From an uncultured Corynebacterium sp. (GTDB taxonomy: Bacteria; Actinomycetota; Actinomycetes; Mycobacteriales; Mycobacteriaceae): a DNA stretch of 64,000 bases. The stretch is taken from positions 124,001 through 188,000 of the forward strand of contig CAMIFC010000003.1 of the NCBI GenBank assembly GCA_946220775.1, given 5' to 3'. The notes under the pieces are model-generated. The model had not been told where the DNA came from, did not search any database, and worked only from the letters and a program-made list of their open reading frames with translations. A program made the position numbers and the translations under genes. Positions 16,589 through 25,379 of the stretch are shown piece after piece (the first letter of the stretch is position 1; each line of letters opens with the position of its first letter).

Positions 16589-17578
16589 TTAATCGAAGCT
16601 AGGTTCGGAATCGAGCAATACCTGCTGGCCACGAGCCCAATCGGCCGCCGCCATCATCTTCTTGCCAGGCGGTTGGATCGCCTCGATTCGCAGCACTTCA
16701 CCGGCCGAGCCCGTGCCCACAAACACGGCCTTCTTTGTTGCGCGCAATTCGCCGGGAGCAAGCAATCCGTCAACCGCTACCTCTGCGGCTTCTGCTTCAG
16801 AAGCCGGCATCATCAGGCCGATCTTGAACCGCTCACCCTGCAGCGTGGTCCAGGCACCCGGTGCGGGGGTGTGCGCTCGAGCGACACGTTGAATGACTTC
16901 GACCTTGGCGTCCCAATTAATTCGAGCATCACTTGGGTCAATCTTCGGAGCGTGCGTAACGCCCTCCGTCGGCTGCGGTTCTGGGATAATCGTCCCAGCA
17001 GACAAATCCACCAACGCATCGGCTAACAGCTCGCGACCGGAATAGGTTAAGTCAGTGAGCACATCATCGGCAGTGGCATCCAGCGCGATATCCTGCGACG
17101 ACTTCGCGATGATCGGCCCGGAATCCAGGCCCTCCTCGATGCGGAAGATCGTGGCCCCCGTCGTGGCGTCACCGGCTGCAATCGCGGCTTGCACGGGTGC
17201 CGCCCCACGCCAGCGCGGTAGCAGCGAGTAGTGCAGATTAATCCAGCCCAGCGGCACCACATTCAACAGGTCCGCGGGGATCAAATTGCCATAAGCCACC
17301 ACGGCGATGGCTTCGACCCCGTCGGCACGGTATTCCTCCAGTACCTCGCGAGCAGCCGCGCCAGAATCCGTCTGTGCCTTCAGCGACTCGAACTTGTGCA
17401 CCGGAATCTCGTGGTCGGTCGCCACCTTGGCCACGGGACTGGGGTGCAAGGTTCGACCACGACCACGCCGAGCATCTGGCTGGGTGATCACACCCGCTAC
17501 CTCGAATCGAGTATCGGCCAACAGATGCTCAAGTACCACCGCAGCTGGGATGGGGGTACCGGCAAACAGGATTTTCAT
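16589..17578 (-). CDS. fmt: Methionyl-tRNA formyltransferase
   Basis: Formylates initiator Met-tRNA using 10-formyl-tetrahydrofolate. The 329-residue protein shows MKILFAGTPIPAAVVLEHLL, WINLHYSLLPRWRGAAPVQ (catalytic Asn-His) and TGATIFRIEEGLDSGPI (catalytic Asp), followed by the OB-fold tRNA-binding C-terminus. def is 45 bp upstream, the usual def-fmt pair that adds and later removes the formyl group. Confidence 0.96.
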   Translation of the reverse strand: MKILFAGTPIPAAVVLEHLLADTRFEVAGVITQPDARRGRGRTLHPSPVAKVATDHEIPVHKFESLKAQTDSGAAAREVLEEYRADGVEAIAVVAYGNLIPADLLNVVPLGWINLHYSLLPRWRGAAPVQAAIAAGDATTGATIFRIEEGLDSGPIIAKSSQDIALDATADDVLTDLTYSGRELLADALVDLSAGTIIPEPQPTEGVTHAPKIDPSDARINWDAKVEVIQRVARAHTPAPGAWTTLQGERFKIGLMMPASEAEAAEVAVDGLLAPGELRATKKAVFVGTGSAGEVLRIEAIQPPGKKMMAAADWARGQQVLLDSEPSFD

Positions 17579-17623
17579 GTTCTCCTCAAGAATTATTCGA
17601 CCATGGGGTATGTAGCACCCAGG

Positions 17624-18151
17624 CTAGTTGTTAAACCATTCTGCCTGCCGGATCTGAGCCATCGCAGCTCGCCGGTCGTCCTTGGAAAGGTGCTTCAGGA
17701 ACATCACGCCGTTCAGGTGGTCGGTCTCGTGCTGCACGCAGCGAGCCAATAATCCACTGACCTGCCGCTCCACAGGAGTGCCATCGAGCGTCACCCCTCG
17801 TACCACCACGGTCTCCGCCCGCTGCACATCACCGCGGATACCTGGGATGGACAAGCAACCTTCCGGGCCCACCTGCACTTCATCCCCCACAGGTTCCCAC
17901 TCCGGGTTGATCACATGCCCGCGGTCACCTTCACAGTCATAAACGAAGACTCGACGAGTCACACCGACCTGATTGGCCGCCAAGCCCACACCACCGTAGT
18001 GATCCATGGTCTCTAACATGTCAGCGACCAGTGTGGCCAGGGTGGCGTCCTGAGAAAGAGAACTCGGATCGCCGGAAACCGGAAAGGAAACTGGATCAGC
18101 GACGGAACGCAGCACAGGGTCGCCGAAAAAACGCATGGGTAGGACAGTCAT
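17624..18151 (-). CDS. def: Peptide deformylase
   Basis: Iron/zinc hydrolase removing the N-formyl group from nascent proteins. All three metal-site motifs are present in 175 residues: GVGLAANQVGV (about 52-62), EGCLSIPG (metal Cys, about 98-105) and HETDHLNGVMFLKHL (HExxH-type, about 140-154). It is followed by fmt and preceded by priA with 24 bp between. Confidence 0.96.
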   Translation of the reverse strand: MTVLPMRFFGDPVLRSVADPVSFPVSGDPSSLSQDATLATLVADMLETMDHYGGVGLAANQVGVTRRVFVYDCEGDRGHVINPEWEPVGDEVQVGPEGCLSIPGIRGDVQRAETVVVRGVTLDGTPVERQVSGLLARCVQHETDHLNGVMFLKHLSKDDRRAAMAQIRQAEWFNN

Positions 18152-18175
18152 GCACTTACCCTAGCGAATCGCCTA

Positions 18176-20296
18176 TTAACCTATACGTACCGGATCCATC
18201 ACCACGCGCAACGGTGCGTTGTGCCGCTGCGACGTGCGAATGGCCTTCGCTGCCTTCAACGCGGCACCCAGCTGCGGACCTTGCTCCTGTGGCACGCGAA
18301 CGATCAGCCGACGGGCTTGGTCTGCCAGACTTCGATCCAAGCCTGGGGGCAGACGCACACCGCCTGGAAGCTCCACGGGTCCCAGTAGATCAGCTTCCGC
18401 TGGCAGCTCCCACACATCCTCCAGCTCCGCCAAGGAATCGGATGTGCCGTCAATAGCGGCTACCACCGTCGCCGGCGGAAGCTGGGCCTCCTTGCGATTG
18501 GTTAGCTCCACGTGCGCGCTCAATTCCGGATTCCACCTGATCAGCTGCTGGATCACCGAAATCTGCACATCACCAACGACGATGACCCGGCCGCCATCCT
18601 CCCGCGAGCGCACCTGCACCGCCGCCGTCATCCATTGGCGCAGCGCGTTTTCCTCCGCCCGCAGATCCGCTCGCGCCAGCGGGATCCACGGGTCCATGAT
18701 GATCAGCGCGCCATAGTGACCGCGCTGCTCCCCCGTCACGACAATAGGCTCCGCGCCCGGGGTCGCGACGACGATCCGCCGACCGGCTTCCACCGATTCC
18801 TTAACCTGATCACCGCCCGACAGCGTGATCGGTACGCCTGGGAATGCCCGACCGATTTCCTCGGCTGTTCTATCGTGCCCCACGACCGTCATCCGAACAC
18901 TGTGGTTACCGCAGGCCGTGCAGGTGAAGTGCGAATGAATATGCCCGCACCACCGGCAGGTCGGCGCGCCGTATTCCTGATTTCCCGGTAGTTCCAGCGG
19001 GCCGTTACAGACTCGGCAGCGCGCCGGGGTTCGGCAGGTCGCACACGCCAGCGCCGGAGCATATCCCCGTCGAGGTACTTGGACCAGCACAGGAGCATCG
19101 TCATCCAACGCCTCACGAATCGCCTTGAAGGCCAGCGCGGGCAGGCGGGATCCCGGTGAATGGCTTTCAATCGCCAAACTCCGGTCGGTTTCTCCCAGAC
19201 CCTGGATCCACGGCAGGCGCGTGCGGAGCTGTTCCGGGGTTGGCTTGATGGAGGCGACATCGCCACGTTCCACCCACAGCTGCACTTCCGTACTTCGGTG
19301 CGGACCGATCACCGCGAGCCCGGTTCGGCCATCGTCGGTGCGTAACTTGGCGACTTCCCGTGCGTGAATATACGGCGCGCGCGGATCCACCAGCAGGTCA
19401 TCGGCCTCCCCCAAGACAACAACCAACGCGAGATTAGCCACCGGAGCCAGCACGGCGCTACGCGTTCCCACGACGATCCGTGCTTGCCCCAGCACCGTCG
19501 CGAGAAACCGACGGTAGCGCACATGCGAAGATTCCTGCGCCGTCATTTCCACAATCTGAGCTTCGGACACCCACTTGCGCAGCGCGTGGCTCACCCGGTT
19601 AACCATTTTTGCGTCTGGCGCGATCACTAGCGCGCCGTGCCCCGCCCACGCCGTCGCTGCCGCCAAGATCGCCGCGAGCTGGGCATCGTCGTCCCCCGGC
19701 ACCGTGAGCAGCGACATTCGCGGCGCCGGCGGTGGGTTTTCGTTTCCTTCCTCTTGGGACGCCAGCAGTGCCGGCATGAACCGGTCCCCAAAGTGATACG
19801 TCGACATCGCTGAAGCTAAGTCGTCATCAGCTTGCTTTCGAAGTTCCTGAATGGGAGTCAAAGTGCCGTAAAGCTCTTCCCACCCTTTACCCCCGGAAAA
19901 AAGGCCAGCCTTTTCCGCGTTGGCGTGCCGAGGTGGGATGGCGGCGCGCAACACGTCCGACCGCGTCCCGGCAGTCCGGGAAGCGATGTCGTCAACGAGT
20001 TGCCACAGTTCTTCGGATAGCACCCGAATTGGGCTGATCACGCGCTTGATCGGCGCGAGCTTCCCCGTGTGATCGGTCGTCCGGCGTCGTTCGATGATGA
20101 AACCATCGACCAGGCGCCCCGCGAACCGGATGCGCACGCGCACGCCTGGGGTGGCGTCCTGATCCATCTCCTCGGGAACGGAATAGTCGAAGAGCCGGTC
20201 GAGATGGGCGACCCCTAACAACGGCAAAATCCTCGCGATCCGTTGGGGCGCGGTGTCGACCGCCATGGGATCGGAGGATGGTGCGGGGGTGCTCAT
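18176..20296 (-). CDS. priA: Primosomal protein N' (PriA), helicase-motif-degenerate actinobacterial form
   Basis: Replication-restart protein. The four-pair zinc cysteine cluster of PriA is intact (CATCRTPARCRVC...CRWCGHIHSHFTCTAC), as is the N-terminal DNA-binding region (LPLLGVAHLDRLFDYSVPEE). The ATPase is not: the expected GxTGSGKT Walker A is absent (the region reads SLLTVPGDDDAQLAAILAA) and the DEEH Walker B is LGEADD. It probably binds forks without unwinding, a pattern described for actinobacterial PriA. The start at ATG 20296, 11 bp after metK, is preferred to 20359, which would overlap metK; a later ATG at 20266 is possible. 706 residues. Confidence 0.9.
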   Translation of the reverse strand: MSTPAPSSDPMAVDTAPQRIARILPLLGVAHLDRLFDYSVPEEMDQDATPGVRVRIRFAGRLVDGFIIERRRTTDHTGKLAPIKRVISPIRVLSEELWQLVDDIASRTAGTRSDVLRAAIPPRHANAEKAGLFSGGKGWEELYGTLTPIQELRKQADDDLASAMSTYHFGDRFMPALLASQEEGNENPPPAPRMSLLTVPGDDDAQLAAILAAATAWAGHGALVIAPDAKMVNRVSHALRKWVSEAQIVEMTAQESSHVRYRRFLATVLGQARIVVGTRSAVLAPVANLALVVVLGEADDLLVDPRAPYIHAREVAKLRTDDGRTGLAVIGPHRSTEVQLWVERGDVASIKPTPEQLRTRLPWIQGLGETDRSLAIESHSPGSRLPALAFKAIREALDDDAPVLVQVPRRGYAPALACATCRTPARCRVCNGPLELPGNQEYGAPTCRWCGHIHSHFTCTACGNHSVRMTVVGHDRTAEEIGRAFPGVPITLSGGDQVKESVEAGRRIVVATPGAEPIVVTGEQRGHYGALIIMDPWIPLARADLRAEENALRQWMTAAVQVRSREDGGRVIVVGDVQISVIQQLIRWNPELSAHVELTNRKEAQLPPATVVAAIDGTSDSLAELEDVWELPAEADLLGPVELPGGVRLPPGLDRSLADQARRLIVRVPQEQGPQLGAALKAAKAIRTSQRHNAPLRVVMDPVRIG

Positions 20297-20307
20297 GGAG
20301 CTACAGC

Positions 20308-21513
20308 TTAGCGATTCACCGCTGCCTTCAGCTCCTCGACCTTGTTGAGTTGCTCCCACGGGAGATCAAGGTCATTGCGACCGAAGTGGCCGTAGGCGGA
20401 AGTTTGCGCGTAAATCGGACGCAGGAGGTCCAGCTCGCGCAGAATCGAGGCTGGGCGCAGGTCGAAGACCTCCATCACGGCACGCTGAATATCCTCAACC
20501 GGTGCTTTTTCCGTGCCGAAGGTTTCGACGTAGAGGCCAACTGGACGGGCGACGCCAATGGCATAGGCGACCTGCACTTCCGCGCGGTCTGCGAGACCAG
20601 CGCCAACGATGTTCTTCGCAACCCAGCGGGTGGCATAAGCAGCGGAGCGGTCCACCTTCGATGGATCCTTACCGGAGAATGCGCCGCCACCGTGGCGGGC
20701 CATGCCACCGTACGTATCGACGATGATCTTGCGTCCGGTCAGACCGGCGTCACCGGCTGGTCCGCCGAGGATGAAGGACCCGGATGGGTTGACCAGCAGC
20801 TTGATATCCTCGGTCACGAACTTCTCGGCGAGGCCGGTCTCTTCCAGAACGAACTCCACGACGTGCTTCTTGAGCACCTCACGCAACTCTGGCTGCGTGA
20901 CAGTTGGGTCGTGCTGGGTGGAAATCACAACGGTGTCCAGGCGGGTTGGCTCCCCTGCCTCGTTGTACTCGAACGTCACCTGGGTCTTGCCGTCTGGACG
21001 CAGGCCTTCGACGATGCCCTGCTTCCGGACTTCCGTCAGGCGGCGGGCCAGGCGGTGCGCCAAGAAGATCGGCAGTGGCATGTACTCTGGGGTCTCGTTG
21101 GTTGCGTAACCGAACATCAGGCCCTGATCGCCGGCACCAAGCTTGTCGTCTTCATCGGAAGATGCAGTATCGCGGTGTTCGTGGGAGGTATCCACGCCAG
21201 CGCCGATCTCCGGGGATTGCGCGCCAATCGAGACGGATACCCCGCAGGTTGTGCCGTCGAAGCCCATTTCGGAGGACGTAAACCCGATCTCCTTGAGGGT
21301 ATTGCGCACCAGTTCGGGAATTTCCACGTAACCGGAGGTACGAACCTCGCCTACTACGTGGACAAGACCAGTGGTCACGACGGTTTCCACGGCCACACGA
21401 GCCTGAGGATCCTCGGCGAGCATCGCGTCTAGGATCGTGTCCGAAATAGCGTCACAGATCTTGTCAGGATGCCCCTCAGTGACGGATTCACTGGTGAATA
21501 GTCGCTTAGCCAC
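20308..21513 (-). CDS. metK: S-adenosylmethionine synthetase
   Basis: Makes S-adenosylmethionine from methionine and ATP. The 401-residue protein carries TSESVTEGHPDKICDAISD (N-terminus), GAGDQGLMFGYATNE (ATP-binding hexapeptide) and a GGPAGDAGLTGRKIIVDTYG segment followed by HGGGAFSGKDPSKVDRSAAY. The start is a GTG at 21513. An McbR-type operator and a TATACT -10 element lie 45-64 bp upstream, so it is probably repressed when methionine-pathway effectors are plentiful. Confidence 0.97.
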   Translation of the reverse strand: MAKRLFTSESVTEGHPDKICDAISDTILDAMLAEDPQARVAVETVVTTGLVHVVGEVRTSGYVEIPELVRNTLKEIGFTSSEMGFDGTTCGVSVSIGAQSPEIGAGVDTSHEHRDTASSDEDDKLGAGDQGLMFGYATNETPEYMPLPIFLAHRLARRLTEVRKQGIVEGLRPDGKTQVTFEYNEAGEPTRLDTVVISTQHDPTVTQPELREVLKKHVVEFVLEETGLAEKFVTEDIKLLVNPSGSFILGGPAGDAGLTGRKIIVDTYGGMARHGGGAFSGKDPSKVDRSAAYATRWVAKNIVGAGLADRAEVQVAYAIGVARPVGLYVETFGTEKAPVEDIQRAVMEVFDLRPASILRELDLLRPIYAQTSAYGHFGRNDLDLPWEQLNKVEELKAAVNR

Positions 21514-21557
21514 GCTTTAAATCTCGATTCTATCGTTCAAATACAAAATCAACAGCC

Positions 21558-21577
21558 AGTATAGACCAAGCGGTCTA
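21558..21577 (-). promoter_or_regulatory. metK promoter with McbR-type operator
   Basis: The 16-bp palindrome TAGAC-CAAGCG-GTCTA (21562-21577) matches exactly the TAGAC-N6-GTCTA consensus known for McbR, the TetR-type methionine/cysteine repressor of corynebacteria, for which metK is a known target. On the minus strand it runs directly into TATACT (21563-21558), a perfect -10 hexamer, so a bound repressor would block polymerase. Transcription would start near 21551, about 38 nt before the GTG. Operator and -10 are seen; McbR control is inferred. Confidence 0.8.
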
Positions 21578-21589
21578 TCTTTTACCTAA

Positions 21590-22888
21590 TTATGAGCTTG
21601 TTAGGTGACCGACCTCATCGAGGATCTGCCCTGCAACATCCAACTTGTGGCCGGAGGCGATTTCCTTCACTGCAAGTCCATCCACGGAGTCGGAGCCTTC
21701 TGGATTGCTGAGCAGCCAGCCCGCAGAATGGTCTTGGCCAAATACCTTGCCCTCCCCGACCGCATTAGCCATGAGCAGGTCGCAGCCCTTCCGCAGGAAC
21801 TTTGCCTTCGCGTGCTCCAGCGGGCTGGCGGTGGCGTCCCCTGTCTCGGCAGCGAACCCGACGATCAAGGTATCTGCGGCTATCGTTCCCTCTTTTCGTT
21901 GGGACACCAGACCTGCGAGGATGTCAGGATTCTCGGTCAACTCAATCGTCTCCAGCGAGTCCGAGCTGCCCTTCTTCATCTTGGAATCAGATTTCGTGGC
22001 CGGACGGAAATCCGCTACCGCCGCTGCCATGATCACGACATCCGCGTCTTGGGCTGCTTCATCGACTGCAGCCTTGAGCTCCAAGGCGCTGCTAACGCGA
22101 GTGACCTGTGCACCCGACGGAGTCTGGAGATCCTCGGTGTGTGCCGCGATGAGATGCACATGTGCCCCGCGCTGCGCTGCCATGTCCGCAATCGCATATC
22201 CTTGGCGACCGGACGAGGCGTTTCCTAGATAACGAACTGGATCTAGAGATTCGTGCGTGCCACCGGCCGTCACCACGACACGTCGGCCAGCCAGCGAGTG
22301 ATTAAAGCCGAGTGGGTTACGCAGTGCTGCCAGAGACAATGTGCCAATGTGGTCGGGTTCTGGCATGCGCCCTGCTCCGGTGTCCTTGCCGGTCAGACGA
22401 CCGTGGGCAGGTTCCAACACGATGGTGCCGTGACGACGCAGGGTCGCCACGTTTTCCCGAGTCGCGGGGTGTTCCCACATCTCCGTATGCATCGCCGGCG
22501 CAATCACCACGGGGCAGGTTGCCACCAAGCAGCTTGCGGTAAGCAGGTCATCGGCCCGACCGTGGGCAAGCCGCGCCATCAAATCGGCTGTGGCTGGGGC
22601 AACTACGATCAAGTCGGCTTCTTGCCCAAGCCGCACGTGCTGCACCGAATCGACGTTATCCCACACAGTGGTGCTCACTGGATTACCGGAAAGAGCTTCG
22701 AAGGTCGGGCGTCCGACGAAGTTAAGTGCACTTTCAGTCGGGATCACGTGTACATCGTGCCCAGCTTCTTTGAAGAAGCGCACCAGATGAGCTGCTTTAA
22801 ACGCAGCAATGCCGCCCCCAACACCAATAACGATGCGGAGCGGCACGGCGTTCAATGGTCCAGAATCTTGATCAGTCACACTGGACAC
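21590..22888 (-). CDS. coaBC: Bifunctional phosphopantothenoylcysteine decarboxylase / phosphopantothenate-cysteine ligase
   Basis: Two central steps of coenzyme A synthesis. N-terminal FMN decarboxylase CoaC: GVGGGIAAFKAAHL, active-site His in SVQHVRLGQEAD, and PAMHTEMWEHPATRENV (His where many bacteria have Asn, apparently usual for actinobacteria). C-terminal CTP-dependent ligase CoaB: VTAGGTHESLDPVRYLGNAS followed by SGRQG, and GFAAETGD. 432 residues. 9 bp after rpoZ; 76 bp before metK, where the metK promoter lies. Confidence 0.95.
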   Translation of the reverse strand: MSSVTDQDSGPLNAVPLRIVIGVGGGIAAFKAAHLVRFFKEAGHDVHVIPTESALNFVGRPTFEALSGNPVSTTVWDNVDSVQHVRLGQEADLIVVAPATADLMARLAHGRADDLLTASCLVATCPVVIAPAMHTEMWEHPATRENVATLRRHGTIVLEPAHGRLTGKDTGAGRMPEPDHIGTLSLAALRNPLGFNHSLAGRRVVVTAGGTHESLDPVRYLGNASSGRQGYAIADMAAQRGAHVHLIAAHTEDLQTPSGAQVTRVSSALELKAAVDEAAQDADVVIMAAAVADFRPATKSDSKMKKGSSDSLETIELTENPDILAGLVSQRKEGTIAADTLIVGFAAETGDATASPLEHAKAKFLRKGCDLLMANAVGEGKVFGQDHSAGWLLSNPEGSDSVDGLAVKEIASGHKLDVAGQILDEVGHLTSS

Positions 22889-22897
22889 GATAGCTGC

Positions 22898-23188
22898 TTA
22901 GCCTTCGGTGTGTTCCAAGAGATCCGCATTGATCTCCCGAAGCGCGATGGAAAGCGGCTTCTCATGCATCTCCGGGGTCACCAATGGGCCGACGTACTCG
23001 AACACGCCGTCGTGGGAGTTAAGGTAGTAATCGTTGATTTGGCGTGCACGCTTGGCAGCAAAGATCGCCAACGCGTACTTGGAGGACACCTTGGTCAGGA
23101 GCTCATCGATCGGCGGGTTAGTGATGCCAACTGGCGGATCGAACACCGACTCGTTCGAGTTCACGTCCTGGTTTTCCACGAAATGCAC
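22898..23188 (-). CDS. rpoZ: RNA polymerase omega subunit
   Basis: Small assembly subunit of RNA polymerase that binds the beta' C-terminus. The 96 residues include the diagnostic block PPIDELLTKVSSKYALAIFA followed by AKRARQIND and a C-terminal PLSIALREINADLLEH. Preceded by a 159-bp gap holding the gmk terminator and a candidate promoter (TATAGT at 23281-23286 on the minus strand), so it is likely transcribed separately from gmk. Confidence 0.96.
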   Translation of the reverse strand: MHFVENQDVNSNESVFDPPVGITNPPIDELLTKVSSKYALAIFAAKRARQINDYYLNSHDGVFEYVGPLVTPEMHEKPLSIALREINADLLEHTEG

Positions 23189-23280
23189 CTATTTCTGTTC
23201 TCTTTGGTTGAGTTACTTTAAACGTCGCGATCACATGCGCGACGTGTCATGCTCAGCACCCGAGCAGACCGCATCGACAT

Positions 23281-23286
23281 ACTATA
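23281..23286 (-). promoter_or_regulatory. Candidate -10 element for rpoZ
   Basis: TATAGT on the minus strand lies between the gmk terminator and rpoZ, about 93 nt before its ATG. No good -35 hexamer accompanies it, which is common in corynebacterial promoters. Assigned by position and match to TANANT only. Confidence 0.35.
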
Positions 23287-23299
23287 GCATAATGAATCG

Positions 23300-23330
23300 C
23301 AAAATGCGCCCACGGGGTAATCGTGGGCGC
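23300..23330 (-). terminator. Intrinsic terminator after gmk
   Basis: Perfect 9-bp GC-rich stem GCGCCCACG / CGTGGGCGC with a 7-base loop (23306-23330), followed on the minus strand by ATTTTGC. It lies 18 bp past the gmk stop and would end the mihF-gmk transcript. Confidence 0.8.
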
Positions 23331-23347
23331 GTCAGCTAACGGCTCTT

Positions 23348-23926
23348 CTATTCGGACGCCACCTGTGGCACCAGAATATCTTTAATCTTCGCCACCGCCT
23401 GGTCAACATTATCGTTGACCACAACGTGGTCGAACTCCTTTTGCGCCGCGAGCTCTTCCTTGGCAGTTTCCAGTCGACGCTGAATCACGTCTTCGGATTC
23501 GGTACCCCGACCGGTCAATCGATCAACCAGGATTTCCCACGAAGGGGGCGCCAAGAAAACCGTTTGCGCCTGTGGCAGCAGTTCCTTCACGTTGCGAGCG
23601 CCGGCCAAATCAACCTCGATGAGAACCGGGCGCTTGGCAGCCATGGCCAGCTCGACAGGTTCTCGGGGGGTGCCAGACAGCTGCAGGCCACCGTGGATTT
23701 CTGCCCATTCGAGCATACGTCCATCATCAATGTTGTTTTTGAACTGATCCCGGGACACATATAGATAGTCCTTGCCATGCTCTTCGCCTGGCCGTGGATC
23801 ACGGGTTGTCATCGACACGCTGAAAAACAGGTCCGGAACTGTTTTCCGCAGTTCACTAACGACAGTGGACTTCCCCACCGCCGACGGGCCCGCGAGGACA
23901 ACAACCTGACCGGAGGTTGAAGTCAC
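23348..23926 (-). CDS. gmk: Guanylate kinase
   Basis: Phosphorylates GMP to GDP. Walker A LAGPSAVGKSTVVSELR lies near the N-terminus, followed by the GMP-binding block SVSMTTRDPRPGEEHGKDYL and DLAGARNVKELLP. The GTG at 23926 (MTSTSGQVVVLAG) is chosen because it lies 4 bp after the mihF stop with AGAGGA 8 nt upstream; an ATG further up would overlap mihF by more than 50 bp. 192 residues. Ends VASE at a copy of the TGGCGTCC word. Confidence 0.95.
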   Translation of the reverse strand: MTSTSGQVVVLAGPSAVGKSTVVSELRKTVPDLFFSVSMTTRDPRPGEEHGKDYLYVSRDQFKNNIDDGRMLEWAEIHGGLQLSGTPREPVELAMAAKRPVLIEVDLAGARNVKELLPQAQTVFLAPPSWEILVDRLTGRGTESEDVIQRRLETAKEELAAQKEFDHVVVNDNVDQAVAKIKDILVPQVASE

Positions 23927-23930
23927 GCGA

Positions 23931-24257
23931 TTAGTCCTCTGGTTCGAAACCGAAGTGCTCCAGCAGAGCACGACGCTGACGATCACCCAGTCCGCGCAGA
24001 CGGCGGGTTGGGGCGATTTCCAACTGGCTCATGATCTCCTCGGCCTTCACCTTGCCGACCTTTGGCAGGGAGACGAGAAGAGCGGAAACCTTCATCTTGC
24101 CCAGAATCTGGTCAGTCTCTGCATCCTTGAGCACCTGCTTCAGGTCGGTGCCACCACGCTTCAACTTCTCACGAAGCTCTGCGCGTGCCTTTCGTGCCTC
24201 GGCTGCCTTCTTCAGCGCGTCTGCGCGCTGCTCCGGGGTCAACTCAGGAAGTGCCAC
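23931..24257 (-). CDS. mihF: Actinobacterial integration host factor
   Basis: Nucleoid-associated DNA-binding protein of the mycobacterial IHF (mIHF) family, unrelated in sequence to E. coli IHF. 108 residues: a basic, charged N-terminal helix (EQRADALKKAAEARKARAEL) and the helix-two-turn-helix-type domain PKVGKVKAEEIMSQLEIAPT followed by RRLRGLGDRQRRALLEHF. Start GTG at 24257 with GGAGG 7 nt upstream. Followed at 4 bp by gmk. Confidence 0.95.
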   Translation of the reverse strand: MALPELTPEQRADALKKAAEARKARAELREKLKRGGTDLKQVLKDAETDQILGKMKVSALLVSLPKVGKVKAEEIMSQLEIAPTRRLRGLGDRQRRALLEHFGFEPED

Positions 24258-24542
24258 GGGGATCCTCCGTTATCAATCGATCTTGCATTGGTTTGCTGAA
24301 TGTATGGAATTGTAACTATACGTCTACGGCCGACCACCACTGGCCTCCACAAACGGCAGTTATCGCACCCCTTGTTGTGGGGTATCCATCCTGGGCTTTC
24401 GGTAGAAAGCACCCGATGAATCCTAGGGGGCTGTCGCGTGACTAGCAACTAGGCCAGCCATGGGGCTTAACCGTCGAGCCTCCACAGTGACCAGCATTGA
24501 TCCCGAGAGGGCTGCTCGACATGTTAGCACTGTCCATGCCAG
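24258..24542 (-). other. 285-bp pyrF-mihF intergenic region with RNA structure and the mihF leader
   Basis: Largest gap of the window. Seen on the minus strand in order: two interleaved complementary pairs near the pyrF stop (24473-24533, see findings); a hairpin GCTTTC-TACC-GAAAGC around 24400; and AT-rich -10 candidates TATAGT and TACAAT about 55-65 nt before the mihF start. No ORF with family features, no tRNA. It probably ends the pyr transcript and starts mihF. Confidence 0.4.
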
Positions 24543-25379
24543 TTATTTCAACAACTTCTCACTAAATTCCCTCACTGCCGCCTGCAAATTCGCAATATCA
24601 GGCCCGTGTTTCAGAACTCCGCGTGAGACGTTGGGGCTCGCCAGGTTAAACGCCTGACCTGCGATTCTTCGAACATCGTCCATAGAACCACCCTGCGCCC
24701 CGACTCCGGGCATGAGGATCATTCCGCCAACCTTGTCGAGAATCGGTGGCTGGGCCACAGTAGCGCCCACGACAACCCCAACGTTGCCCGCGCCGGTGCC
24801 ATCCGGGTTGATGTGCGGCGCGTTCAGTTCAGCCACGCGGTCGACCACGGATTGAGCAAGACTCTCCCCCGCCGTCGTGTGTGATTGCTGCACACTAGGA
24901 GCTTCAGGGTTAGACGTCGCGGCAAGCACGATTGCGCCCTTGTTATTGCGCTCTGCAAGCTCGAACACCGGCTGCAACGCATCAACTCCCAGCCATGGGG
25001 ACACAGTGACTGCATCGGATTCTAGTGGCGCCCCGTCACCGAGCCAGGCCTGGGCATATCCGGCCATGGTGGAGCCGATGTCGCCACGTTTGGCGTCCGA
25101 AATGACGAGCACGCCGGACTGACGCAACGCCGCGATCGATTCCTCGAGGACGGCAAATCCTGCGGAGCCGAAGGCCTCATAAAAGGCGACTTGGGGCTTC
25201 ACGACGCACGCAGTGTCCGCAAACGCTGCAACGCAGATCTCGGTGAACCGACGCAGCCCGTCGACGTTGTACTCCAAGCCCCAGGCGTCAAGAATGCCTG
25301 CGTGCGGATCCATTCCGACGCACAGCGAGCCGTGCTGCGCTGCGCGTTGTTGGAAACGCTGGCCAAACGTCACACTCAT
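24543..25379 (-). CDS. pyrF: Orotidine 5'-phosphate decarboxylase
   Basis: Final step of UMP synthesis. The 278-residue protein belongs to the longer type-2 PyrF group: SLCVGMDPHAGIL at the N-terminus, catalytic cluster SDAKRGDIGSTMAGYAQAW (DxKxxD) and the phosphate loop GVGAQGGSMDDVRRIAG near the C-terminus. The ATG at 25379 overlaps the carB stop (ATGA), so it is coupled to carB. Last gene of the pyrR-B-C-carA-B-pyrF operon. Confidence 0.96.
   Translation of the reverse strand: MSVTFGQRFQQRAAQHGSLCVGMDPHAGILDAWGLEYNVDGLRRFTEICVAAFADTACVVKPQVAFYEAFGSAGFAVLEESIAALRQSGVLVISDAKRGDIGSTMAGYAQAWLGDGAPLESDAVTVSPWLGVDALQPVFELAERNNKGAIVLAATSNPEAPSVQQSHTTAGESLAQSVVDRVAELNAPHINPDGTGAGNVGVVVGATVAQPPILDKVGGMILMPGVGAQGGSMDDVRRIAGQAFNLASPNVSRGVLKHGPDIANLQAAVREFSEKLLK

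Noticed and set aside
21514..21589. SAM riboswitch or coaBC terminator before metK
   Set aside because: The 7-bp inverted repeat has no U-tract on the minus strand and matches the McbR operator exactly, with a -10 box attached.
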